From Streptomyces sp. DH41 (GTDB lineage: Bacteria; Actinomycetota; Actinomycetes; Streptomycetales; Streptomycetaceae): DNA of 45,695 nt. The notes under the pieces are model-generated. The model made no database searches, was not told the origin of the DNA, and saw nothing but the letters and a program-made list of their open reading frames with translations. Made by a program: the position numbers and the translations under genes. The DNA is taken from contig NZ_JARVKY010000039.1 in assembly GCF_029813785.1 (NCBI RefSeq), positions 1 to 45,695 on the forward strand. Direction: 5' to 3'. Positions within the stretch are counted from its first letter, which is position 1; every line of letters starts with the position of its first letter. Below are positions 15,284-24,600 of the stretch, one piece after another.

Positions 15284-15730
15284 GTGAAGCGACCCGACAA
15301 CGTCCTGGCCGCCGTCCTCGAAACGCACGGCGGGCACTGCGCCTGTCAGGGCGCCTGCGGCAAGACGCACACCGGCGACGGCGAACGCTGCAACGCCGCG
15401 AGCAGCGGGAAGAACAAGCCCCTGCTGGCCGCCCCGCAGACCCCGCACGCCACGGACGTCCAGAACGCGGCCGCGCCGCTGGAAGAACTGCGGCCCTGGT
15501 GCTGGCCCTGCTGGCGGGACGCGCTCGCCGCCGAGCGGGCCCGCGCCAACGACCGCCGCACGCAGGAACTGACGGAGATGCAGATCGGCCTGTTCGACGT
15601 CGACACCAACGCCGCGGCGCAACGTCGGCTGACCACCGACGCGGGAGCGGCCGGACTTCTGGCCGGATGCATGGCCGCCCCCGCACTCCCCGTCCAGCTC
15701 GACAACCGAGGAGAACTGGAACCCCGTTGA
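15284..15730 (+). CDS. Cys-rich putative zinc-binding protein
   Basis: A 148-residue protein with HCACQGACGK near residue 20, another cysteine at ERC, and CWPCW near residue 69, together a plausible zinc site. The rest is helical and ends in NRGELEPR. The GTG at 15284 has GAGAGGGA upstream and follows the previous gene by 12 bases. It is the last gene before a strong bidirectional terminator, so it closes the transfer operon. The arrangement loosely recalls small HNH-type zinc proteins, but no catalytic HNH triad is clear. Confidence 0.6.
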   Translation: MKRPDNVLAAVLETHGGHCACQGACGKTHTGDGERCNAASSGKNKPLLAAPQTPHATDVQNAAAPLEELRPWCWPCWRDALAAERARANDRRTQELTEMQIGLFDVDTNAAAQRRLTTDAGAAGLLAGCMAAPALPVQLDNRGELEPR

Positions 15731-15790
15731 CACCGTCCGCCGGGCCGGACGTTCATCGCGGCCTGTACGCGGCACCTGAGCTGAACAACA

Positions 15791-15826
15791 AGAAGCGGGC
15801 CCCGTCCTCGGACGGGGCCCGCTTCT
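15791..15826. terminator. Bidirectional terminator between convergent operons
   Basis: Sixteen-base arms (15791-15806 and 15811-15826, beginning AGAAGCGGGCCCC) pair perfectly around a CTCG loop, with TTTG following on the plus strand. It separates the end of the transfer operon from the convergent partition genes. Confidence 0.85.
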
Positions 15827-15841
15827 TTGCGTTCAGGCGGT

Positions 15842-16744
15842 CTACGCTGCCGCAGCTTCGCCTTCGGGGCTCTCCTCTGCGGCTTCGGTCGCGTCAGTGG
15901 CCCCGCCTTCAAGCTCGGCAGTCTCGGCGTCGGGCTCGCTCTCCAGGAACGTGACCTTTACCCCGCTGACCGAGGACAGGACCTCGATCAGGGACTTCAC
16001 CGCAGTGCGGGCGCGCTTAGGGTCGTGCGCCAGCGCGGCCTGGACGGTGCCCGTGTCGAAGGTCTTCGCGGCCTTCGACAGGGCTCGAACGGCCTTCGCG
16101 GGGTCGGCGGCTGGAGTTGAAGGTGTCCCGGCCTCCAGAGACGCGAGGTAGGCGATCACCGCATCCTCGGTCTTCCCCTTCTGCCCGGCAGCGGCCTTCG
16201 GTAGGGCCTCCACGGCGCCCTGGACGAGTGCGGCGGTGACGCTTGAGCCCTTGACCTTAACGAGCCCCAGGTACAGGTAGACGGCCGCCTGCACGCTGTG
16301 TTCCTCGACCAGTGGCACCAATGCCCACGCGTGTCCGTACCCCAGCTTCGTAGAAACAATTGTTTCCAAACCGCCTCCTGGCCTGGCCTGGAACAGCGCT
16401 TCGGCTACACGCCAAGTGCGGATCAGCTTGCCCGCGTACTGCGGGGTGATGTCCCACCTGGCCTGGGTGTACTCCTCGAAGGTCTCGAACTGCGCCCGGT
16501 AGAGGCGGGCGTCCCGCACAACCTGGAGTGCCTTACCTGCGGCCCAAAAGGCGAAGCGCAGATTCTCGATGGCGCTCTCGCACTTGACCAGCATGTCCTG
16601 CTCCTGCGCGATGAGCGCCGGAGTGTTGGTGAGCTGTTTCGTGGGAAGCTTCGCGGAGTCGCCAAGTGCGCGTGCCAACTCGATCGCGTTGTCCGGACGT
16701 CCCGGGGCGGCAGGAGCGCCGCCCACATTGATCGCCTTACCCAT
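15842..16744 (-). CDS. parB: ParB-like partition partner
   Basis: A 300-residue protein immediately downstream of ParA, overlapping it by one base (TGATG). The N-terminal half is helical (AIENLRFAFWAAGKALQVVRD, TFEEYTQARWDITPQYAGKLIRTW), and the segment EEYTQARWDITPQYAGKL reads like a helix-turn-helix. The C-terminal fifth is acidic and disordered. The box II motif (GERRxR) of classical ParB is absent, so this is a diverged centromere-binding protein. A parS-like palindrome (16353-16366) lies inside its own coding region. Role is inferred from the pairing with ParA. Confidence 0.7.
   Translation of the reverse strand: MGKAINVGGAPAAPGRPDNAIELARALGDSAKLPTKQLTNTPALIAQEQDMLVKCESAIENLRFAFWAAGKALQVVRDARLYRAQFETFEEYTQARWDITPQYAGKLIRTWRVAEALFQARPGGGLETIVSTKLGYGHAWALVPLVEEHSVQAAVYLYLGLVKVKGSSVTAALVQGAVEALPKAAAGQKGKTEDAVIAYLASLEAGTPSTPAADPAKAVRALSKAAKTFDTGTVQAALAHDPKRARTAVKSLIEVLSSVSGVKVTFLESEPDAETAELEGGATDATEAAEESPEGEAAAA
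16353..16366. repeat. parS-like palindrome inside the parB-like gene
   Basis: GAAACAATTGTTTC is a perfect 14-bp palindrome, strikingly AT-rich in this GC-rich DNA. A near copy lies upstream of parA at 17671-17684. Centromere sites within par genes are common. Confidence 0.6.
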
Positions 16745-17532
16745 CAGAGCATCTGTTCCATCGTCAGGGCCACGCGCATGAAGTCCTCACGCGCCTTGAG
16801 GGCCGTACCCGACATCTTGTATTCGGTGACCAGAGTGCCGTTCTCGTAGGCGTGCTCGTGGATGGTGTACCGGCGGATCGGGTCGGCGACCCGCGGATAG
16901 TTCCGCTCGTCAATCCACGCCTTGACCTTGTTGAGCTGCGTCTCGAACTTGTCCTTGCCGGGATCATGCATGTTGATCACGACCAGGAAGGGGATGCCGC
17001 GCGGCTTGAGTACGCGCTCGATCGTGTACTCGCACTCATCCCAGGTGATCTTTGACGGGGTGATCGGGACGATCGCCAAGTCGGCGACCTCCAGCACCTC
17101 GCGCAGCGCGTCGGCTGTCCGGCTCTCGCCGAGCGGATCGGCTCCCCACTCGGCGTCAGGGTCGACGTCCAGGAAGCCGGGGGTGTCAACGATGATCCGT
17201 CGCCGGTCGGGATCGTTGATGATGCCGGGCAAGATGTGCAGCTTCGACTTGGTGACGACGAAGTCGAAGGGGAGGGCCTCCTCTCGTACGCCTGCGCACC
17301 ACTTCTCCAGGGTGCCCTGGACGTCGATGCCGGCCGCGACGACGGGAGCGCCTGCGGACTCGTCCGCGTTGGACATCACCGCTGATCGGCCCGCGCACGC
17401 GGCCGTGTTGACGGCGATGGTGGACTTGCCCGCGCCGCCCTTCTGCTGGATGACGACGATCACTTTCGCCGTTCTGGCGACAGCGTCAGCGGCCGTGTCG
17501 ATGGCCGTTGACAGGGCTGTGGGTGTACTCAT
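16744..17532 (-). CDS. parA: ParA-type partition ATPase
   Basis: A 262-residue Walker-type ATPase that distributes plasmid copies to daughter compartments. The deviant Walker A KGGAGKS with its signature lysine lies at about residues 30-36 (VVIQQKGGAGKSTIAVNTAA). RRIIVDTPGFLDVD is the Walker A' region. IVPITPSKITWDECEYTIE and PFLVVINMHDPGKDK match later ParA motifs. The frame is open much further upstream, but the ATG at 17532 has GGAAGG seven bases before it and starts at the natural N-terminus. It overlaps the parB-like gene and follows one parS-like site. Confidence 0.92.
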   Translation of the reverse strand: MSTPTALSTAIDTAADAVARTAKVIVVIQQKGGAGKSTIAVNTAACAGRSAVMSNADESAGAPVVAAGIDVQGTLEKWCAGVREEALPFDFVVTKSKLHILPGIINDPDRRRIIVDTPGFLDVDPDAEWGADPLGESRTADALREVLEVADLAIVPITPSKITWDECEYTIERVLKPRGIPFLVVINMHDPGKDKFETQLNKVKAWIDERNYPRVADPIRRYTIHEHAYENGTLVTEYKMSGTALKAREDFMRVALTMEQML

Positions 17533-17645
17533 TCCGAGGCCTTCCGTTGATTTCACCGCGCGAGAGGCGGTTACTCGGATCGGGCACAGCTTGCCAGACG
17601 TTTGGGGTGTCGATGCGCATCGCGGCCTACCGGAAAGAGCAATGG

Positions 17646-17684
17646 CGTTCGAGTGAAATCGAACGACTTGGAAACAGTTGTTTC
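17646..17684. repeat. parA upstream sites: second parS-like palindrome and adjacent inverted repeat
   Basis: GAAACAGTTGTTTC (17671-17684) matches the parS-like site inside parB except for one central base. Beside it, CGTTCGA (17646-17652) and TCGAACG (17659-17665) form a separate inverted repeat with a 6-bp centre, a possible operator. Both lie between the upstream gene and parA. Confidence 0.55.
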
Positions 17685-17689
17685 TACTC

Positions 17690-18397
17690 TCAAGCCTGTT
17701 CGGGGATTTCGGGCTGACTCGCTCCCGCTGCTCGGTTGATCGCGGCGCGGAGTAGGTCGCCGGTGGTGAGTACCTTGGCGCGGAGTCGGTCGCGGATCTC
17801 CAGCGCGGACTGCGGTGCGGACGGTCGCCCGGCTGCGGCCGTGAGGGCGAGTTCGGCGGGGATGCCGTCGCGTTCGGCTTCGCGGAGGGCGACCTCGACC
17901 CCGTCGCCCCAGCGGTCTGCCCAGTCCTGGAGTGCTTCGACGGCCTCCTTGCTGGTCCAGTACGCGGCGCGGCGGACGGTGTCACCGAGCTTGTACGGCA
18001 GGTTCACCGACACGCGATGGGTGTAGCCGCCGTCCCCCATGGGTGCACTGGGCGGGGTGCCCCACGGGCGGCCCGGCGCCTCCAGCTCGCCTTCCGGGGG
18101 CTTGGGCCACTCGCGGTCCATGCCGCGGGCGCGCAGCTCCTCGCGTACGGCGCGGGTCACGATGTCGTCCCGGGTGCCGCCGAACTCGCCGGTGCGTCGC
18201 ATCCGGGCAACCCAGGCCCGGATGTCACGCCGGATGGCGGCTGCCTCTCGCCGCGACATGCCGGGCATGATCAGCTCCCGCCGGCGTGTGGCGATCCACT
18301 CCTCCTCGCGGTCCCGTTCGTCCTTGCGGTGCGCGTTGAGCGCCTTCAAGGCGTCCTCGGTCACCGCCACGTGGAACTTCATCTTCACCATCGCCAT
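17690..18397 (-). CDS. Putative DNA-binding/stability protein upstream of parA
   Basis: A 235-residue basic protein starting MAMVKMKFHVAVTEDALKAL, a strand-then-helix opening like ribbon-helix-helix proteins. A second such unit, YTHRVSVNLPYKLGDTVRRAAYW, follows in the middle. Charged helices lie between them. The frame continues upstream to a GTG at 18469 without a ribosome site. I prefer the ATG at 18397 because a -10-like TACATT (18409-18404 on the minus strand) would give a leaderless transcript starting at that ATG. It ends 158 bases before the parA start, on the same strand. It may be an Arc-type regulator of the par genes. The fold is only inferred from pattern. Confidence 0.55.
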   Translation of the reverse strand: MAMVKMKFHVAVTEDALKALNAHRKDERDREEEWIATRRRELIMPGMSRREAAAIRRDIRAWVARMRRTGEFGGTRDDIVTRAVREELRARGMDREWPKPPEGELEAPGRPWGTPPSAPMGDGGYTHRVSVNLPYKLGDTVRRAAYWTSKEAVEALQDWADRWGDGVEVALREAERDGIPAELALTAAAGRPSAPQSALEIRDRLRAKVLTTGDLLRAAINRAAGASQPEIPEQA

Positions 18398-18403
18398 GGA
18401 GGA

Positions 18404-18418
18404 AATGTAGCCAGATAA
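18404..18418 (-). promoter_or_regulatory. -10 box and CCAGATAA element before the gene at 18397
   Basis: Minus-strand TACATT fits TAnnnT and is seven bases from the ATG. CCAGATAA (18411-18418, plus strand) is found again in a perfect 14-bp palindrome at 31912-31925, past the giant gene. The -35 is not convincing. Confidence 0.35.
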
Positions 18419-18648
18419 TTGGGAGGCGTACCGCTGCCGCTGGAACGCAGGGTGCCGTGAGGCAACCACCGGTGCGGCAGGGGAAATCCGCTGTTGGTGA
18501 GTCGTAGGGTCAAAGAGGATGGATCATGTCCGGCCGCTCTTGAGCATCCGGGCGAGGCCGGGGGGCACCCCTGGCCCCGTCTGCGGTGACGGCGTGCCGG
18601 GCCGGGTCCATGGCCTGTGCCCTACCAGCACCACGGGGGAGTACGCGT

Positions 18649-21600
18649 ATGAGCATTGAGGGAGTGGAGCCGCCGCTCCACGAGGACGAGGGGAACCGCA
18701 GTGACGCAGCTCAGCAGGCACGGGCAGACGGCTCGGGAGTATTGGGAGACGTACCGGCCGCAGGCCCTGGAGTCGCTGGGGAACCCGGAGCAGCAGGCGG
18801 CGTTCTTCCAGGAGCTGGACCTGCGGGTGACGGAGAAGATCGGGCAGACGACGACCGAACTCCTCCGGAAGCTGCCGATGGAGCAGCGCGCGGCGGCCCG
18901 GCGGGCGACCCGGTCGCAGGCGCAGGAGCTGGTGTACGCGGAGGAGATCTGGCTGGAGAAGGAGCCGGGGACGGAGCACCGGGAGATGTAGCCCCGCCCC
19001 GCTTCCGGCCGGAGGGTCAGCGGGACCTCGCCCCTGCGGGGCAGGGGGAGCGGGCCCGCGCCAACCTCGCGGCCCTGGAGACGCTGCGCGTCCTGGAGCG
19101 CGAGCAGCGAGCGGCCACTGAAGAGGAACAGCGGACCCTCGCGCGCTGGTCCGGTTGGGGCGCCCTGCCCGTCATCTTCAACCCGCGGCCGGCGCGTGCG
19201 GCGTTCGACGCGGACGAGCCCTACGAGCGGGCCGTAGCGCGCTGGGACGCGGTCAGTGACCTGCGCGAGCAGATCCGGGAACTCCTCTCCGAGGACGAGT
19301 GGGCGGCGGCCCGGCACAACACCATCAACGCGCACTACACCGACGCCGACCTGGTCCGCTCGATCTGGGGCGCGGTCCGCGGCCTCGGCTTCACCGGCGG
19401 CCGCGTCCTCGAACCCGGCAGCGGCAGCGGCAACTTCATCGGCTTCGCGCCGATCCTGACCTCGACCCCGGTGCAGATGACCGGCGTGGAGGTCGAGCCG
19501 ACCACCGCGGCGATTGCCCGCCACCTGTACCCGGACGCCGAGATCATCACCAGCGGCCTGGAAGAGGTCCCGCTCGCCGACGGTGGCTTCGACGGCGTCG
19601 TCGGCAACGTGCCCTTCGGCCGGTACAAGCGGTTCGACAAGGTCCACAACGCCGACCTGTCGCTCTCCATCCACGACCACTTTGTGCTGAAGTCGCTGTA
19701 CGCCACCCGGCCGGGCGGCGTCGTCGCGCTCATCACCTCGCGCTACACCATGGACGCGGAGAAGTCGGACGCCCGGGAGCGCATGTACCAGCTCGGCGAC
19801 CTGGTCGGCGCGGTCCGTCTGCCCGCCCGGGCGCACGCGGCGGCGGCCGGGACGGACGTCGTCACCGACGTGCTGTTCCTGCGGCGCCGGATGCCCGGCG
19901 AGGAGCCGGGGGACAAGACGTGGCTGACGTCCCGCAAGCGGGTGCTGCCCGGCCACGACGACGAACTGGCGGTGAACTCCTACTTCGACGCGCACCCCGA
20001 GTACGTGCTCGGCGAGCTGCGCGCGGGCTCCCGGGAGTGGGGGCCGGAGGTCACCGTCGTCGGCCGTACCGACCAGGCGCCGGCGGAATCCCTGGCGGCC
20101 GCGGCCGCCGCCATCGCGGTGGAGGCCCGGGCCGCCGGGCTCACCGCGGCCGCCGACCAGCGCACCGAGCCGGTGCAGACGATCGTCACCGGCGGCACCG
20201 AGGGAGCGCTCGGGCTGGACGCCGAGGGCAACCCCACGATCATCGACGGCGGCCGCCCGGTCCCGCTGGAGATCCATCCCGACCAGCGCGACCAGCTTGT
20301 CCAGCTCATCCGCCTCAAGGGCCTGACCCTGAAGCTGTACGAGACGGAGGCGGACACCCCCGAGCCGGGGGAGACTCCGCAGCTCGCGGCGCTCCGCGCG
20401 GAACTGCGGGTGGCCTGGCGGGACTACCGCAAGAAGCACCCGCCGCTGACCAAGCCGCGCCAGCACTACGTCTTCACGCCTCCCGAGGCCCGCGAGCAGG
20501 CCAAGGCACAGGGCCTGAAGGAGGTCCCGGCCGCGTGGAAGCAGCGCACCGCGTTCGCCTGGATTGACGACGATCCCGACGCCTCGCTGCTGTTTGGCCT
20601 GGAGGAGTGGGACGATCGCACGGGCAAGGGCACCGAGCAGAAGGTGCTGCTGACCCGCGTCCTGGAGCCGCGCATCCTGCCAGCCCGGGCCAACAGCCAC
20701 GAGGACGCCATCGCCCTGGCGATGGAGTACGACGGCGGGCACCTGGACATGAGCCGGGTCGCCAGCCTCCTGGGGCTGGACGAGGAGAGCGCGGCCGCGC
20801 AGTGCGCGGACGCCGGGCTCGCCTACCGCGACCCGCTCCAGGACGACGCGTGGGAGCCCCGGCACCGCTACCTGTCCGGCAACGTCCGCACCAAGCTCGC
20901 GGCCGCCCGGGAGCGGGCCGCCGAAGACCCGACGTTCCAGGGCAACGTCTCCGCCCTGGAACGGGTCCAGCCCGCCGACCTGGCGCCCTCCGAGATCAAA
21001 GCCAAGATCGGCGCCCCGTGGATTCCGGTCGAGACCTACAACGACTTCCTCGCCCACCTGGGCTTCGAGGACGCCAGCGTGCTGCACGCGGGCGGCACCG
21101 TGTGGGAGGTCCGCGGCGCGAAGAACGGGGACCTGGCGCGCACCGAGTGGGGCACCAGCTCCCGCCCGACGCAGGACCTGTTCAGCGCACTGCTGCGGCA
21201 GGCCGACTCGACCATCCAGGTCACCTACCGCGACAACGAGGGCCGGACCTACGTCGACAAGGCCGCCACGGACGAGGCGCAGGAGAAGGCCCGGCTGATC
21301 GCGGAGGCCTTCGAGGACTGGGTGTGGGCCGACGAGACCCGCGCGGCCAACCTCGCGAAGATCTACAACGAGCAGTTCAACAACCTGGTGCTGCCCGAGT
21401 ATTCGGGCTCCGCGCTGACCCTTCCCGGCCTGATCAGCCGCTGGACGATGAAGGAGCACCAGAACGCCGCGATCCGCCGGATCGTCAACGAGCCGACGGC
21501 GCTGCTCGCCCATGTCGTCGGCGCGGGTAAGACGGCGACCATGGCCGCCGGCGCGATGGAGCTGCGCCGCACCGGCCTGGCGAAGAAGCCGTGCCTGATC

Positions 21601-24600
21601 GTGCCCAACCACATGCTCAAGCAGTGGTCGCGCGACTTCCGGCAGCTCTACCCGAACGCGAAGATCCTGGCGATCACCGCGAGCGACCTGAACAAGAAGC
21701 GCCGCGCGAAATTCATGGGCCGGATCGCGGGCGGCGACTGGGACGCCGTGATCCTCACGCACGAGGCGTTCAACCGGGTGCCCCTGCGGCCGGACACCCA
21801 GCGCAACTACCTCGACCACGAGATGCAGTCGCTGCGCGACCAGCTCGACGTCGCCGCTCAGGCCGGGATGCACCGCAACACGGTCAAGCAGATCGAGGAG
21901 AGCCTGGCCAACGCGGAGGCCAAGCTCCAGCAGCAGATCGAGTCCATGGGCGACGACAACGGCGTCTACCTGGAGGACACCGGCGTCGACTATGTCTTCC
22001 TGGACGAGGCGCACGAGTACAAAAACCTGCGCACCGTCTCGGCGATCCCCGGCGCCGCGATCCAGGGCTCGGCGAAGGCCACCAAGCTCCACATGGTGCT
22101 GGACTACCTGCGCACGACCAACGAGTCCGACCGCGTGGCGACCCTGGCCACCGGCACCCCGATCGCCAACTCGGTGACCGAGGCCTACGTCCTCAAGCGC
22201 TACCTCGCCCCGCAGATCCTGGAGGAGATGGGGCTCGACGCCTTCGACAACTGGGCCGCCACCTTCGGCGAGGTCGTCTCCCAACTGGAACCCGATCCCA
22301 AGGGCGACGGGTACAAGTACAAGGCGCGCTTCAGCCGCTTCTTCAACGTGCCAGAGCTGATGAGCGCCTACAGGGTCTTCGCCGACGTGCAGATGGCCGA
22401 AGACTTGGACCTGCCCACGCCGCCCGTGCTGGAGAACGAAGACGGGCAGCGCGGCGAGACCGTCCTCATCCCACCGACGCCGGCGCAACGCCAGTTCATC
22501 AAGGAGCTGCCGCACAAGCCCTGGGTGCGCAAGCCCGGCGGCGTCCTCAAGGCCCTCGGCGAGGGCCTGCGCGCCTCCGTCGACCTGGACCTGGTCGACG
22601 CCACCGAGGCCCTGCGCAACCTCGGCCTGAGCATCACGGCCGACCAGATCTCTAGCGAGGACCCGGCGGGCGGCGGGCGTGTGCTGGACATGGAGAAGGT
22701 CGCCGACCTCGCCGACGCCGCCGCCGTCGACATGCGCAGCCTCGGCGGCAGCAAGGAGATGGGCAGCAAGATCCCCTACGCGGCCGAGAAGATCGCGGAG
22801 ATCTGGCAGGAGACGAAGGACATCGTCTACCCGGTCTCCGGGGACGACCCGACCCCGCAGGAACTGCCCGGCGGCCTCCAGCTCGTATTCCTGGACGAAG
22901 GCACCCCCGGCAGCACCGCCAAGCATGCCGCCGACCTGTACGCGGACCTGCGCGACGAACTGGTGCAGCGGGGGATGCCGCGCGAATCCATCCGCTTCAT
23001 CCACGAGGCGGCCACCGACCGCAAGAAGGAGAAGCTGTTCGCCGACTGCCGCTCCGGACGCGTCCGCGTTTTGGTCGGATCTACGCAGAAGATGGGCACC
23101 GGCACGAACATCCAGGACAGGGCGGTCGCACTGCACCACCTGTCCTACCCGTGGCGGCCGGCGGACATGGCCCAGCGCGACGGCCGTATCGAGCGGCGCG
23201 GCAACCTCAACGCCCCGTGGATCGAGAACACCCCCGACCACGTCCGCATCCTGTACTACATCACCGAGCGCACCTTCGATGAGTTCCGGCTGACCACCCT
23301 CGCCCGCAAGGCGAGGTTCATCGGCCAGATCCAGCGCAAGGACTTCAGCGCCCGAGAGATCGAGGACATCGGCGCCGACGCCATCAACCTCGGCATGCTC
23401 TCCGCCCTGGCCTCCGGTGACCCGGCAATCCTGCAACTGGCTGAGGCCACCGCTGAACGCGCCCGGCTCCAGGGCCTGGCCCGAAGCTGGGACCGCCAGC
23501 AGGACACCCGCACGCAGCAGCTCGGCGACATTGACGACTTCCTCGCCCGCGCGGACACCGCCCTGGAAGGCATGCGGGCGGCGGCCCCCAACCGGCGCCC
23601 GACCACCGGCGACGACTTCGCCATGACCGTCGGAGACGCCACCTACCGCAGCCGCGACGCGGCCGCGAACGCGCTCGGCGCCAAGATGGTCGCCGTCGCC
23701 CAGGACCAGTCGCTGCGGCCCGGCGAGCGCGTCCCGGTCGGCACCTTCGGCGGGCAGGACTTCCACGCGGAGGTCGCCTACGGGGCCAGCGGCCGCCGCC
23801 AGATGCGCCTGCGCTTCGCCTGGGGATACGTCGTACCGCTGGGCCAGCGCGAGGACCGTGCACAGTGGCAGGCCTCATCCGTCACCCAGTCCAACGGCCG
23901 CGGCGCCATCCAGAGCCTGGAGCACTTCCTCAACCACCTGGACGACGACCTCACCAAGCTGGAGCAGTCGGCCGAGTCCCTGCGGGCCCGCCGCGAGGAG
24001 ATCGTCTCCAACCTCCGCCCGAAGGACGAGAACCCCTACCGCATCCAGGCCCGTTCCAAGGAACGGGAGGAGAAGGCGCTGGGCAAGCTGGTCGTCGCCA
24101 ACGAGAAGGAGGCCGCCCTCGCCGAGCGGGTCGAACGGGCTGCGAGCGTCAACGAGGACGCGGCCGAGGAGGTCAACGAGGAACTCGAAGCGCTGCGCGA
24201 GCACATCGCCAAGCTGCGCAAGACCATCGCCGACGAGCACGAGATCCAGGCCCGGGCCCGGGGCCTGACGCAGGACGAGAACCGGTCCGACGACGCGCCC
24301 AACCCTGACGCGCCTACCCCTGCGGAGAAGGCCGCGGCGGAAGCGTTCGCCCAGGACATGGCCGATGCGTTCTTTCCCGAGGACAGCGCCCAACGGCCAA
24401 CTGCGAGTCCGTCCGCAGGCGGCGCCGAACCCGGGCAGGAGGACCCGCCGGCCGAAGCACAGGACCAGTCCGGCCCGGACGCCGGGCCCGGACAGAGCGC
24501 CCCTGAGCCCGCTGGCTCCGGTGATCTCGAGGCGGAGCCGTCCCCCGGCCCGGTCACGCCCGAGGCCGCGGGCGACGATGCGGCCGACGACGAACAGGAC

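Noticed and set aside
18622..23766. A 1,714-codon open frame on the minus strand
   Set aside because: It is antisense to the methylase-helicase gene, whose motifs are unmistakable; long antisense frames arise from high GC with biased third positions. Similar long frames at 23875-29052 and 9311-12532 were rejected for the same reason.
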